From Methanosarcinales archaeon (lineage in GTDB: Archaea > Halobacteriota > Methanosarcinia > Methanosarcinales > Methanoperedenaceae): DNA of 64,000 bases. This document shows, piece after piece, positions 1-7,686 of this stretch. Under the pieces are notes generated by a model. That model worked only from the letters and a program-made list of their open reading frames with translations. It ran no database searches and was not told where the DNA came from. Position 1 is the first letter of the stretch; the number at the start of each line of letters is the position of its first letter. The position numbers were made by a program, and so were the translations under genes. Where the stretch lies: positions 29,441-93,440 of the forward strand of contig CAJPFJ010000006.1 in NCBI GenBank assembly GCA_905339155.1, read 5' to 3'.

Positions 1-756
1 GGTAAAGTCGCCCTGGGAAAACTTGCCCAGGCGCTCATGCATGGTGCGAAAGTGTTGAGCATAAGGGGAAATTTCGATGATGCGCTCACACTTGTGCGAG
101 ACCTGTGCGACAGGGAAGGATTCTATCTTTTAAATTCAGTAAATCCGTATCGTCTGGAAGGGCAAAAGACAATTGCTTTTGAGATCGCAGACCAGCTTGG
201 ATGGAAAGCGCCTGACAGGCTCGTACTTCCGGTCGGGAATGCAGGCAATATCACTGCAATTTATAAAGGATTTAAGGAGTTAAAAAATCTTGGTCTCATT
301 GACAGCATACCGAAAATGACCGGAATACAGGCGCAAGGTGCAAGTCCTGTAGTTTCGGCAATTAAGAATAACGCTGCGGCAATAACGCCTGAGGGACATC
401 CAGAAACAATTGCAACAGCTATCAGGATCGGAAATCCGGTGAATTCAATAAAAGCCTTAAAGGCGATCCGGGAATCCGGAGGAACTGCCGAAACCGTAAC
501 CGATGAGGAAATAATCGGCGCCCAGCATGAACTTGCGTATATGGAAGGAATTGGTGTAGAACCGGCAAGCGCTTCTTCGATCGCCGGACTCCGGAAACTT
601 GCAGGGCTTGGTATCATAGATGCTGATGAAATAGTAGCATGTGTCACCACAGGACATTTGCTCAAAGACTCGGAGCATGTGTTAAATGTATGTCCTAAAC
701 CCATGGAAATCGATGCGACCATTGAAGCAGTAAGGAAAGCTGTTTTTTCGAAATAA
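1..756 (+). CDS. thrC: Threonine synthase, 3' part (cut by window edge)
   Basis: PLP enzyme that converts O-phosphohomoserine to threonine in the cytoplasm. The reading frame is open from base 1 (GKVALGKLAQ...), so the ATG at 37 is an internal methionine and the N-terminal part with the PLP lysine lies upstream of the window. Visible features are the phosphate-binding glycine-rich loop VLPVGNAGN (about residues 80-88 of the visible part), the family segment GNFDDAL near the start, and a C-terminal region of normal look ending in IEAVRKAVFSK. The frame stops cleanly at 754-756. The family assignment is firm; only the missing 5' end limits it. Confidence 0.93.
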   Translation, partial: GKVALGKLAQALMHGAKVLSIRGNFDDALTLVRDLCDREGFYLLNSVNPYRLEGQKTIAFEIADQLGWKAPDRLVLPVGNAGNITAIYKGFKELKNLGLIDSIPKMTGIQAQGASPVVSAIKNNAAAITPEGHPETIATAIRIGNPVNSIKALKAIRESGGTAETVTDEEIIGAQHELAYMEGIGVEPASASSIAGLRKLAGLGIIDADEIVACVTTGHLLKDSEHVLNVCPKPMEIDATIEAVRKAVFSK

Positions 757-831
757 TTTTTTAGGGAACAAATACTTTAATATTTTGAAACGTCAATTAT
801 TGTAATTGGAACTTCATATGGGAGTGAAAAT

Positions 832-1986
832 ATGAATAGAAAAGTATCTTTGATTTTAATTGCATTGATCGTGATTTTTATTGCTGCAATTTCATATTAT
901 GGCATCAAACCATCAGTCAAATCCGAAACTCTTCCCGATATCAAACTTCCCGCAGGATTCAGGATCAATTTTTTTGCAGAAAATATGGGTGGAAATCCCG
1001 TGTCGTATCCCGGCCCAAGTCCAAGGATGATGCTATTGAGAGATGGAGTATTGTTTGTCACAGTTCCAAATCTGGGGAGGGTTGTTGCCCTTCCTGATAG
1101 GAATAATGATAAAAAAGCCGATGAAACAATAATATTTATCGAGAATCTCAATAATCCGCATGGCATTGATTACGATAATGGCTGGTTTTATATAGCCGAA
1201 GAGGACAAGGTTATCAGGGTAAAAGATAATGACAATAATTTTATCACAGACAGGGATACAATTGAAATCCTGATTGATAATTTACCTGCAGGAGGTCATT
1301 TCACAAGAACCCTGAAAATACATAACAACAGTTTATTTGTGAGTATCGGTTCTTCATGCAATGTCTGCATAGAGGAGAATGAAAGAAGAGCTGCGATCCT
1401 GAAATGTACCCTTGACGGGAAAGACTGCAAGGTTTTCGCGAAAGGCTTAAGGAATGCCGTGGGTATGGTTATTCATCCGATAACGGGACAGATGTATGCT
1501 ACTGAAAATGGCCGGGACCAGCTTGGGGATGACCTGCCCCCTGATGAGATCAATCTTATCGAGGAAGGCAGGAATTATGGTTGGCCAATATGCTATGGCA
1601 AGAACATTCACGACACTGATTTTGATAAGAATGTCTATATAAGGGATCCCTGTATGGAACCGTTTGAGACTCAAAGTCTTATTGACCTTCAGGCACATTC
1701 TGCGCCTCTGGGGCTTGCTTTCTATTATGGCGATAAATTCCCGCAGGAATACAGGGGCAATCTCTTCGTGGCTTTTCATGGCTCATGGAACCGCAAAGTT
1801 CCGACAGGATATAAAATCATCAGTATAGACATGAAAGATTTTTCAGTGAAAGATTTCGCTACTGGTTGGCTTAATAGCAGCAATGTGCTGGGAAGACCTG
1901 TGGATATTATCGTTGCAGATGACGGTTCGCTTTTTGTGAGCGATGATAACGCAGGAAAGATTTACAGGATATCCTATGGTGAGTGA
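832..1986 (+). CDS. PQQ-dependent sugar (glucose/sorbosone-type) dehydrogenase, membrane-anchored or secreted
   Basis: A 384-residue beta-propeller protein of the glucose/sorbosone dehydrogenase family, which oxidises sugars or other aldoses with PQQ outside the membrane. Residues 1-24 form a hydrophobic signal/anchor (KVSLILIALIVIFIAAISYY). The mature part starts with LPAGFRINFFAENM and carries family landmarks NPHGIDY, AKGLRNAVGM, GRDQLGDDLPPDEINLI, NYGWPICYG, AHSAPLGLAFYYG, FVAFHGSWNR and FVSDDNAGKIYRI. Two cysteines in SSCNVC and two more shortly after could form disulphides. The upstream segment 757-831 contains AT-rich promoter-like sequence and a GGAGTG element at 820-825 before ATG 832. 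True substrate and whether PQQ is available are unknown. Confidence 0.85.
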   Translation: MNRKVSLILIALIVIFIAAISYYGIKPSVKSETLPDIKLPAGFRINFFAENMGGNPVSYPGPSPRMMLLRDGVLFVTVPNLGRVVALPDRNNDKKADETIIFIENLNNPHGIDYDNGWFYIAEEDKVIRVKDNDNNFITDRDTIEILIDNLPAGGHFTRTLKIHNNSLFVSIGSSCNVCIEENERRAAILKCTLDGKDCKVFAKGLRNAVGMVIHPITGQMYATENGRDQLGDDLPPDEINLIEEGRNYGWPICYGKNIHDTDFDKNVYIRDPCMEPFETQSLIDLQAHSAPLGLAFYYGDKFPQEYRGNLFVAFHGSWNRKVPTGYKIISIDMKDFSVKDFATGWLNSSNVLGRPVDIIVADDGSLFVSDDNAGKIYRISYGE

Positions 1987-2146
1987 GCTATTGCATCAAG
2001 AAAACAAAAAAATAATCCTCGAAACAGAAGTGAAGCCTTCGGAATTATTTGTAAGTGCCTCACCCCATGCCGTAGATAAAGCCATGAAAACATCGCGCAA
2101 AATTGATGAAGCCAAAATTAAAAGACTTCTCAATGAACTGGAATAA
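1976..2146 (+). CDS. Small hypothetical protein (57 aa)
   Basis: I do not recognise a family. The ATG at 1976 overlaps the last codons of the sugar dehydrogenase (stop 1984-1986), which suggests translational coupling; a longer start at 1943 lies well inside the upstream gene and is less likely. The product is charged (many K and E), has no cysteines and no membrane segment, and ends in a basic/acidic helix-like stretch (SRKIDEAKIKRLLNELE). It could be a small regulator or antitoxin-like peptide, but no partner gene is visible next to it. Confidence 0.4.
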   Translation: MVSELLHQENKKIILETEVKPSELFVSASPHAVDKAMKTSRKIDEAKIKRLLNELE

Positions 2147-2330
2147 AATGATCGCAATACTGGTGTCTGGAAAGAATATATTAATACTCGTGGAGTTCTG
2201 CATCACCAGGCAAAGCAGTGGTTGCTTCAGTGATACTTGCAAAGAAACTCTATGATTTCATATAAGTAATCCTTATTTTCTCGAAAAGCTTATCGTAAGC
2301 TGTGTGAAAGTAATGTCACAATGTCAATCA

Positions 2331-2350
2331 CCCTGCCCTACAGAGCAGGG
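2331..2350. repeat. Left terminal palindrome of the element
   Basis: Six-base-pair stem CCCTGC/GCAGGG with an 8-nt loop. Differs from the right copy (2681-2700) by one loop base, which makes coincidence unlikely. Confidence 0.6.
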
Positions 2351-2404
2351 CTTGTCCCGTGAGGGATAAGGGTAACAGGTTGACAAGGAGGCTTAGATAA
2401 AACT

Positions 2405-2716
2405 ATGCAGAAGTTGGAAAGAAGAAATACATACACACCTACGGGCATTCCGCACACTCGTAGCAACTGTGATCTATCATTAAATGTAGAGGAAACTCTC
2501 TGTGTGGCAGGTTTAAAAACATTTTCCAACAACTCCGATGCGGCTCTAACTGGTTTAGGAGAGAGTTCCGGAGCAAAACCTGCGGGTACTTGCTACAAAA
2601 ACCATCTCAACCTATTAAACAATAGAATACGAAGGCAGGGTGGTTATCCTGCAACTACTAACGCAAGGGGTACGCTTCCTCCCTGCCCTAAAGAGCAGGG
2701 TATCCGCTACCCTTGA
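2405..2716 (+). pseudogene. Possible tnpB C-terminal tail (103-codon open frame)
   Basis: The frame lies wholly within the palindrome-bounded element and runs into the start of orc1. It lacks the RuvC catalytic motifs and the zinc ribbon of TnpB. Its composition (YTPTGIPHTRSNCD..., VEETLCVAGLKTF, ending PCPKEQGIRYP across the terminal hairpin) resembles the variable tails seen at the end of archaeal IS1341-type TnpB proteins, which overlap the omega RNA. It is unlikely to make a functional protein. The alternative is a chance open frame inside a structured RNA. Confidence 0.35.
2681..2700. repeat. Right terminal palindrome of the element
   Basis: Six-base-pair stem CCCTGC/GCAGGG with 8-nt loop cctaaaga, followed at once by a second hairpin (2697-2711) and, 17 bases on, by the ATG of orc1. 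The element therefore ends inside what should be the orc1 promoter region. Confidence 0.6.
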
Positions 2717-2727
2717 CCCAAACGATT

Positions 2728-3834
2728 ATGAAAGAGCTTCTCTTCTGGGACCAGACCCTTTTTAAGGACAGCGAATTATTTGAACTTGACCATATCCCGG
2801 AGCATTTCCTTCACAGGGAATCACAACTTCAATCTCTCATGCACTGCATCCGGCCTGCCCTGGGCGGAGGCCGGCCGGTTAACAGTCTCTGTATAGGCGC
2901 GCCAGGGACAGGAAAAACAACAGCCATCCAAAAGGTATTCGAGGAGGTCGAAAAACATTCTGAAAAACTGGTGCCGGTGCTTATCAATTGCCAGGTCAAT
3001 TCAACAAGATATGCTGTTTTTTCACAGATATTCAAAAAACTTATAGGTTACTCACCCCCAGCTTCGGGCGCCTCTTTTAAAAAAATATTCAGCGAGGTTG
3101 CAAAATATATAGTAGAGCGCGAAAAAGTGCTCCTTGTGGCGCTTGATGATATGAATTACCTGTTCTATGAAATGGAGGTCAATGAGGTGCTATACTCGCT
3201 TCTGAGGGCTCATGAAACACATCCTGGCGCCCGAATGGGCGTTATTGCAATACTCAGCGACACAGGTGTTCCCCATATACTTGATCCCAAAGTTGAATCT
3301 GTGTTCCTGCCTGAAGAAGTGAAATTCCCCCAATATTCGATCGATGAGATACGCGATATACTGCTAAATCGCGCAAAACTTGGGTTTTACCCGGATGTGC
3401 TTGATGATAACGTCCTTGAAAACATAGCCGGGCACACATTTGCACTTGGTGATCTGCGCGTGGGTATTGACTTATTAAAACGCTCAGGACTTAATGCAGA
3501 AAAGCGAGCAAGTAAAACAATAGCCTTAGAAGATGTTGAGTCAGCGTACGAGAAATCCCGGCTTGTGCATCTATCCTATATGATGCGAACCTTGAAAAGG
3601 GATGAAAAAACACTGCTTGTATTAATAGCGGATTCCCCTCAATCAAATTCAGGCGACCTTTATGAAAAATTCCACGAAAAAACCTCTCTTGGGTATACGC
3701 GTTTCTATGAACTGCTGAACAAGCTTGGTTCATTTAAGCTTATAGATGCCGATTTTACAGGTAAGGGGGCACGCGGGAGAAGCCGAGTTGTAAAGCTTCG
3801 GTTCAAACCTGAAGAAGTAAGAATGAGATTGTAG
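2728..3834 (+). CDS. orc1: Orc1/Cdc6-type replication initiator
   Basis: AAA+ ATPase that marks replication origins and recruits MCM in archaea; 368 residues from ATG 2728, which fits the family. Visible motifs are Walker A GAPGTGKTT, Walker B LLVALDDMNYL, sensor-2 region HTFALGDLRVGIDLL, and a C-terminal winged-helix domain (roughly residues 290-368, with KTLLVLIADSPQ..GDLYEKFHEK). A TTG at 2713 would add five residues but lies against the terminal hairpin of the upstream element, so ATG 2728 is preferred. There is no clear Shine-Dalgarno. The usual origin repeats expected upstream of such genes are not visible because the insertion remnant sits there. Confidence 0.92.
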   Translation: MKELLFWDQTLFKDSELFELDHIPEHFLHRESQLQSLMHCIRPALGGGRPVNSLCIGAPGTGKTTAIQKVFEEVEKHSEKLVPVLINCQVNSTRYAVFSQIFKKLIGYSPPASGASFKKIFSEVAKYIVEREKVLLVALDDMNYLFYEMEVNEVLYSLLRAHETHPGARMGVIAILSDTGVPHILDPKVESVFLPEEVKFPQYSIDEIRDILLNRAKLGFYPDVLDDNVLENIAGHTFALGDLRVGIDLLKRSGLNAEKRASKTIALEDVESAYEKSRLVHLSYMMRTLKRDEKTLLVLIADSPQSNSGDLYEKFHEKTSLGYTRFYELLNKLGSFKLIDADFTGKGARGRSRVVKLRFKPEEVRMRL

Positions 3835-3944
3835 GTAACAGATTGAAAATAACAGTTATTATATTACTATATATCCGTTCTTCTGCGTTTCTCTGTGGTT
3901 TATTATTTCATTGATTATTTTAGATTCCCCGTATCGAATTAAAA

Positions 3945-4002
3945 AACTATATATACCTTTATTACTAATAATAATTATCCAAAATTTTAATTCAATAAGG
4001 AG
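3945..4002 (+). promoter_or_regulatory. Histone gene promoter and ribosome binding site
   Basis: TATA box ACTATATATACC around 3947-3957 in very AT-rich DNA, about 55 bases before the histone ATG, and a Shine-Dalgarno AAGGAG at 3997-4002 with 7-nt spacing to ATG 4010. The strength of both elements suits a highly expressed chromatin protein. Confidence 0.65.
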
Positions 4003-4009
4003 AAAATAA

Positions 4010-4252
4010 ATGTCAAATCAAGTACAACCAATACTTCCACTTGCACCGGTAGAGAGAATAATCCGAAAAGCAGGAGCAGACAGGGTAGCAGAAGACGCAG
4101 GCGTTGAGCTTGCAAAAGTCCTGGAGGAATATGGCATAGAAATTTCGCGAGAAGCCATAACCCTTGCAAAACATGCAAAGAGGACAACAGTCAAAGAAGA
4201 AGATATCAGGCTTGCTGTTGCAAGATTGAAGAGACCAAGCTTTACTACATAA
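4010..4252 (+). CDS. Archaeal histone (HMf family)
   Basis: An 80-residue histone-fold protein that wraps DNA as dimers stacking into hypernucleosomes. The fold is visible as ILPLAPVERIIRKAGADRV (helix 1), AEDAGVELAKVLEEYGIEISREAITLAKHAKR (helix 2 and loop) and TTVKEEDIRLAVARLKR (loop 2, helix 3). Compared with HMfB there is an N-terminal extension MSNQVQ and a short tail PSFTT. The gene is alone in its transcription unit, with a strong promoter and a 34-bp gap to the RNase III-like gene. Confidence 0.96.
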   Translation: MSNQVQPILPLAPVERIIRKAGADRVAEDAGVELAKVLEEYGIEISREAITLAKHAKRTTVKEEDIRLAVARLKRPSFTT

Positions 4253-4286
4253 ATCCAAATACTTTTTTCTTTTTTTTTATTCCCAG

Positions 4287-4721
4287 ATGGCTATCGAAGA
4301 TAAACTTGGTTATACATTCAAAAATAAATATTTCTTGAATCGCGCCCTGACACGCAAAGCTTTTGCGCTTGAGCAAAGACAGCAAAATATCGAGTGTGAA
4401 GACCAGGAAATTTACCGGACACTTGGTGATGCTGTCCTGAAAACTGTTTTGATCGATCTTTTGATCAAAAGCGGCGTTAATTCAAGAGGGGAGATAACAA
4501 GCAGGAAAAAAAGTCTTGAGAGGGAGGAAGGGCTTGCAGATATCAGTAAAAAGCTCGGGATCGGCGCATACCTTAAATTGGGAAAAGGAGAGAGTAAGCA
4601 AAAAGCAGATGAAGAACCTTATGTGCTGGCGGAGACTCTTGAAGCGGTGATCGGGGCGATATATCTTGATGGCGGGTTTGCAGCCTGCAAAGGAATAATA
4701 GAGAAGTTGTTTACAATATAA
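4287..4721 (+). CDS. Minimal RNase III-like protein without dsRNA-binding domain
   Basis: 144 residues that align along the whole RNase III endonuclease domain but lack a dsRBD, as in Mini-III. The bacterial signature ERLEFLGD reads EIYRTLGD here: the first Glu and the Asp are kept, but the Glu that binds catalytic metal in E. coli RNase III (E41) is Arg. The second acidic cluster ADTVEALIG reads AETLEAVIG, an Asp-to-Glu change with the essential Glu kept. Other conserved parts are GEITSRKKSL and IYLDGGF. RNase III is uncommon in archaea. It may be an altered nuclease, a dimerising RNA-binding fold, or inactive. Downstream is the convergent dehydrogenase stop, only 4 bp away. Confidence 0.8.
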   Translation: MAIEDKLGYTFKNKYFLNRALTRKAFALEQRQQNIECEDQEIYRTLGDAVLKTVLIDLLIKSGVNSRGEITSRKKSLEREEGLADISKKLGIGAYLKLGKGESKQKADEEPYVLAETLEAVIGAIYLDGGFAACKGIIEKLFTI

Positions 4722-4725
4722 ATGC

Positions 4726-5706
4726 TCATTTTGGAACCACAATTACTTTCAATGATTCCCTTGCTTGTCCTGCTATCTTAAATCCCTTCTGGATATCTTC
4801 CAATCCTACCCTGTCAGTTATCATATCCCTGACATTGATTTTCTTATCTTTGATCAATCCAAGCGCCTCTTCCAGGTCAATAGGAGCTGCGCCATAGCTG
4901 GATACAACGCTCAATTCATTCCTCCAGAAATCTTCAACAGGGATTGGAATATTCTTATTCGGGATGGCAAAAAGCAGTATTATCCCTTTCTTATCAATGT
5001 ACCGAAAAGCAGCTTCAAAAGCAGGCATTGCTCCCGTACACATGATTATCCTGTCAGCTTTTAAATCTAATTCTTCGTTAGCATTGAAAACTTCATCTGC
5101 CCCGAATTCTTTCGCTTTTTCCAGCCTGTAATCATTGATATCCGTCGCAATGACCTTTGCATTTTTTAATTTTGCCATTGCAATGTTCAACAGGCCCGAA
5201 ATCCCTGAACCCATGACAAGAACAGTCTGGCCAGTTTTGACATCGATTATTCTTTGCGCTCTTACAACACATGCAAGAGGTTCGATCATCGTCCCTTCCT
5301 CATAAGAGATACTGGCAGGAAGAAGGTAAGTTCCGCTTTTCACATTGATTTCCGGAACCCTGACAAATTCACTGAATCCGCCGGGGTCGTAATTACCTTT
5401 ATGCAGCGTTTCGCAGGCGGTATGATTTCCAGAAAGGCAATACTTGCATTCGTTGCATGGAACATGATGGCTTACGAAAACCCGTTGTCCTACTTTGAAT
5501 TTATCAGACTTTGATTCAACTATTTCACCAGTCATCTCATGGCCAAGTACCCGCGGGGCTTTCTTGATCCTGTACCATTCCATCAGGTCAGTCCCGCAAA
5601 TTCCTGAGGCTTTGACCTTTACAAGTATTTCTCCATATTTAATTTCAGGTTTTGGTCTTTCCTCTATCCTGATATCGTTATTATTGTAATATACTGCGGT
5701 TTTCAT
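4726..5706 (-). CDS. Zinc-dependent medium-chain dehydrogenase (sorbitol/threonine dehydrogenase type)
   Basis: 326-residue NAD(P)-dependent alcohol or polyol dehydrogenase. Catalytic zinc region CGTD (near residue 37) and GHEMTGE; structural zinc lobe with four cysteines in CNECKYCLSGNHTAC; Rossmann motif VLVMGSGISGLLN. The exact substrate is not readable. Its ATG overlaps the stop of the LsrF-like gene (TAATG), so the two are co-translated, and both trail the MCR activation genes. A pathway in which the aldolase product is reduced or its substrate oxidised by this enzyme is a reasonable inference, not shown. Confidence 0.85.
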   Translation of the reverse strand: MKTAVYYNNNDIRIEERPKPEIKYGEILVKVKASGICGTDLMEWYRIKKAPRVLGHEMTGEIVESKSDKFKVGQRVFVSHHVPCNECKYCLSGNHTACETLHKGNYDPGGFSEFVRVPEINVKSGTYLLPASISYEEGTMIEPLACVVRAQRIIDVKTGQTVLVMGSGISGLLNIAMAKLKNAKVIATDINDYRLEKAKEFGADEVFNANEELDLKADRIIMCTGAMPAFEAAFRYIDKKGIILLFAIPNKNIPIPVEDFWRNELSVVSSYGAAPIDLEEALGLIKDKKINVRDMITDRVGLEDIQKGFKIAGQARESLKVIVVPK

Positions 5707-6491
5707 TATTTATTTTTCGATTGTTCATAAATCTCGTAAGCCTCATCTACCGACTTACCACCATGGACGATCGCCCTTACCGCCTGTATCATACCTACAG
5801 GGCTGTCACTCTGGAAAATATTCCTTCCCATATCAACACCAATTGCGCCATCTGATATTGCACCATAAGCCATTTTCAGGGCATCAATTTCAGGCAGCTT
5901 CTTCCCGCCTGCTATTACAACAGGAACTTTTCCGCATGCTTCAACCACTTTTTCGAAACCCTCAGTATAATAGGTTTTTATGATATGCGCACCCGTTTCA
6001 ACGCAAATCCTTGAAGTAAGGCCAAGGTAGCGTGCATCACGAACCATTTCTTTTCCGACAGCGGTAACTGCAAGCACAGGGATCCCGTATTTTTCACCGT
6101 CGTCAACAAGCTTTGAAAGATTTTCTATTGTCTCTCTTTCATATTCCCCGCCTACATATACGGAGCATGTGATCGCTGATGCATTTATCCTTATCGCATC
6201 TTCTATGCCCGTTGTTATAGTTTCATTGGATAATTCCTTCAGGATGCTTTGCCCGCCGGAAACACGTAAAATTATCGGAATATCCACAATTGGCTCTATC
6301 CAGTTCCTGACAGCCCCCCTTGTTATCATCAAAGCATCGGCGTAAGGCAATAACGGTTCAACTGTCCTTCCCAGATTGGAAAGCCCGGTCGTTGGGCCCT
6401 GGAAATAACCGTGATCAACAGCAAGCATTACGCAACGCCCTGTTTTGGGCTTGATTATCCGTGAAATCCTGTTCTTCATTCCCCAGTTCAT
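5706..6491 (-). CDS. LsrF-like class I aldolase/thiolase (DeoC/FbaB family)
   Basis: 261-residue TIM barrel in which the Schiff-base lysine is visible in HIIKTYYTEGF. Similarity to bacterial LsrF (3-hydroxy-5-phosphonooxypentane-2,4-dione thiolase, the last step of autoinducer-2 breakdown) is striking and runs the whole length: WGMKNRISRI, MLAVDHGYFQGPTTGL, IIKTYYTE, PVVIAGGKKLPE and GVDMGRNIFQSD. It is clearly closer to LsrF than to the archaeal ADH synthase or FBP aldolase I groups as I recall them. No other lsr gene is nearby, so a role in AI-2 metabolism is unsupported. The adjoining dehydrogenase and the upstream Cys protein are its probable functional partners. Confidence 0.8.
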   Translation of the reverse strand: MNWGMKNRISRIIKPKTGRCVMLAVDHGYFQGPTTGLSNLGRTVEPLLPYADALMITRGAVRNWIEPIVDIPIILRVSGGQSILKELSNETITTGIEDAIRINASAITCSVYVGGEYERETIENLSKLVDDGEKYGIPVLAVTAVGKEMVRDARYLGLTSRICVETGAHIIKTYYTEGFEKVVEACGKVPVVIAGGKKLPEIDALKMAYGAISDGAIGVDMGRNIFQSDSPVGMIQAVRAIVHGGKSVDEAYEIYEQSKNK

Positions 6492-6722
6492 TTAATTACC
6501 TCCTATTTTTTCAGGCCTGACGAGGAAATAACCTTTTCCTATCAGCCAGTGATGGAATTCATAGGTCGTATGCAGGCAGTTTTCCTTGCATATTTCCCTC
6601 AGGTCATTATAATCTTCAGTGTCCTGGTCTTTCTTATTCATCATTATCTGTACAGGACATCCAATGTCATTACAGTATTCTCTTCGTCTATACTCAATAA
6701 ATCCCTTGATTGACACAATCAC
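6492..6722 (-). CDS. Small conserved-looking Cys-containing protein (76 aa)
   Basis: No family recognised. Four cysteines in two pairs (YCNDIGC near residues 17-22 and CKENC near 45-49) suggest a metal site or Fe-S binding, and the protein is otherwise polar with no membrane segment. It starts 37 bp after mmp7 and its stop directly abuts the ATG of the LsrF-like gene, so it bridges the MCR activation cluster and the aldolase/dehydrogenase pair. No clear promoter is seen in the 37-bp gap, which favours read-through from upstream. Confidence 0.6.
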   Translation of the reverse strand: MIVSIKGFIEYRRREYCNDIGCPVQIMMNKKDQDTEDYNDLREICKENCLHTTYEFHHWLIGKGYFLVRPEKIGGN

Positions 6723-6759
6723 AAAGCGGATTCTGGATACTTAAAATTTTCGGAAATGT

Positions 6760-7686
6760 TTAGATAACAAATCCGGTCTCACTCTTGGGCAGTGCCTTTA
6801 TCAGGATAAAGTCCCTCATCTTCGAGGGCAAAACCCGCGCCACTTCCTTCATAGTCACACCTTCCACGAATTTGATATTCTCTATTTGCTCATGATATTC
6901 CCCATAAGGCAGTTTGACCCTCACGCCGTTCATCTGCAAGGTTATAGGCAATGGATGCAGGTTGTCTACTATTTCTGCGATCTGCTCTTCTATCTCTTTC
7001 TTGATACGGGGCGGCGCAACAGACGGCGGGTCTTTGGCGATCTCCACCCTGACATCATCAAGGACCTTTCCGATAACGGCGGAAAGTCTATCAAGAGTCT
7101 TGAGTTCCTCTGCATGTCGCAGGTGGTGAAGTATCCTGCCAAAGCTTCCTACATAGGCTGTAGCATTGGGCACATCTTCTGTCTTAAGTTCAGGCGCGCC
7201 TGTGACAACGATCGGGATTTCAATCCCTTCGTATAGTTTCTTTGATTTTTCGATTATACAATGCTCATAATTTCCAAGGATGAATACTGCAACATCGTGT
7301 TCATTGATCAGGTCGCGCTCAAAAGCCGTAAGCTGGCAAATCCTTTTTCCCACACCACGGGCAAGACCTACCATATTTGTTTTTGCCCCCTGTTTTCTGA
7401 GGAACTCTGCAATATCACAATCAAGGTGAGGAAGATGATGGTAAGCAAGGGTCGGGGCAACTGTTGCTATTTCGCTGCCAGTGAGAGGCGCTCTTGTAAG
7501 CTTTCCCAGAAGTTCTTTTGATTTGATTTCTACAATTGAAATGTCATTTATCGGAACAAGCATCAAAAGTACAACTTCGGATTGCATGATGTTCTTTTGC
7601 AAAATGTATCCGCCAAGGTCTTCCACAAGTTCGATGAGCTGGCTGTGCTTGTATGCACCACCCACATACATCATGGGTTCAAGCAT
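6760..7686 (-). CDS. mmp7: Methanogenesis marker protein 7
   Basis: 308 residues, the usual size of this family restricted to MCR-bearing archaea. The start MLEPMMYVGGAYKHSQLIELVEDLGGY and the segment GLARGVGKRICQLTAFERDLI are typical. Cysteines at HLDCD, RICQL and YEHCI are candidate cluster ligands. Biochemistry in Methanococcus places Mmp7 with McrC, Mmp17, Mmp3 and component A2 in the ATP-driven complex that reduces F430 nickel to Ni(I) in MCR, with nitrogenase-like Fe-S clusters. Here its ATG lies 8 bp inside mmp17, consistent with translational coupling and complex assembly. Confidence 0.92.
   Translation of the reverse strand: MLEPMMYVGGAYKHSQLIELVEDLGGYILQKNIMQSEVVLLMLVPINDISIVEIKSKELLGKLTRAPLTGSEIATVAPTLAYHHLPHLDCDIAEFLRKQGAKTNMVGLARGVGKRICQLTAFERDLINEHDVAVFILGNYEHCIIEKSKKLYEGIEIPIVVTGAPELKTEDVPNATAYVGSFGRILHHLRHAEELKTLDRLSAVIGKVLDDVRVEIAKDPPSVAPPRIKKEIEEQIAEIVDNLHPLPITLQMNGVRVKLPYGEYHEQIENIKFVEGVTMKEVARVLPSKMRDFILIKALPKSETGFVI

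Larger units (their letters stand above)
2331..2711 (+). mobile_element. Remnant of a palindrome-bounded small element, IS200/IS605 (tnpB) type
   Basis: About 380 bp with no intact gene, bounded on both sides by nearly the same hairpin: CCCTGC-cctacaga-GCAGGG at 2331-2350 and CCCTGC-cctaaaga-GCAGGG at 2681-2700. A second short hairpin, GGGTA-tccgc-TACCC, closes the right end at 2697-2711. The interior reads through as an open frame that looks like a TnpB C-terminal tail. Subterminal palindromes are typical of IS200/IS605 elements, whose right end also encodes the omega RNA guide. I read this as a non-autonomous derivative that lost tnpA and the tnpB core. The family call is inference from layout; no transposase domain is present to prove it. 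Confidence 0.5.

Noticed and set aside
2713..2727. TTG start for orc1
   Set aside because: The TTG lies 2 bp after the terminal hairpin of the insertion remnant and would add five unconserved residues; ATG 2728 is more plausible.
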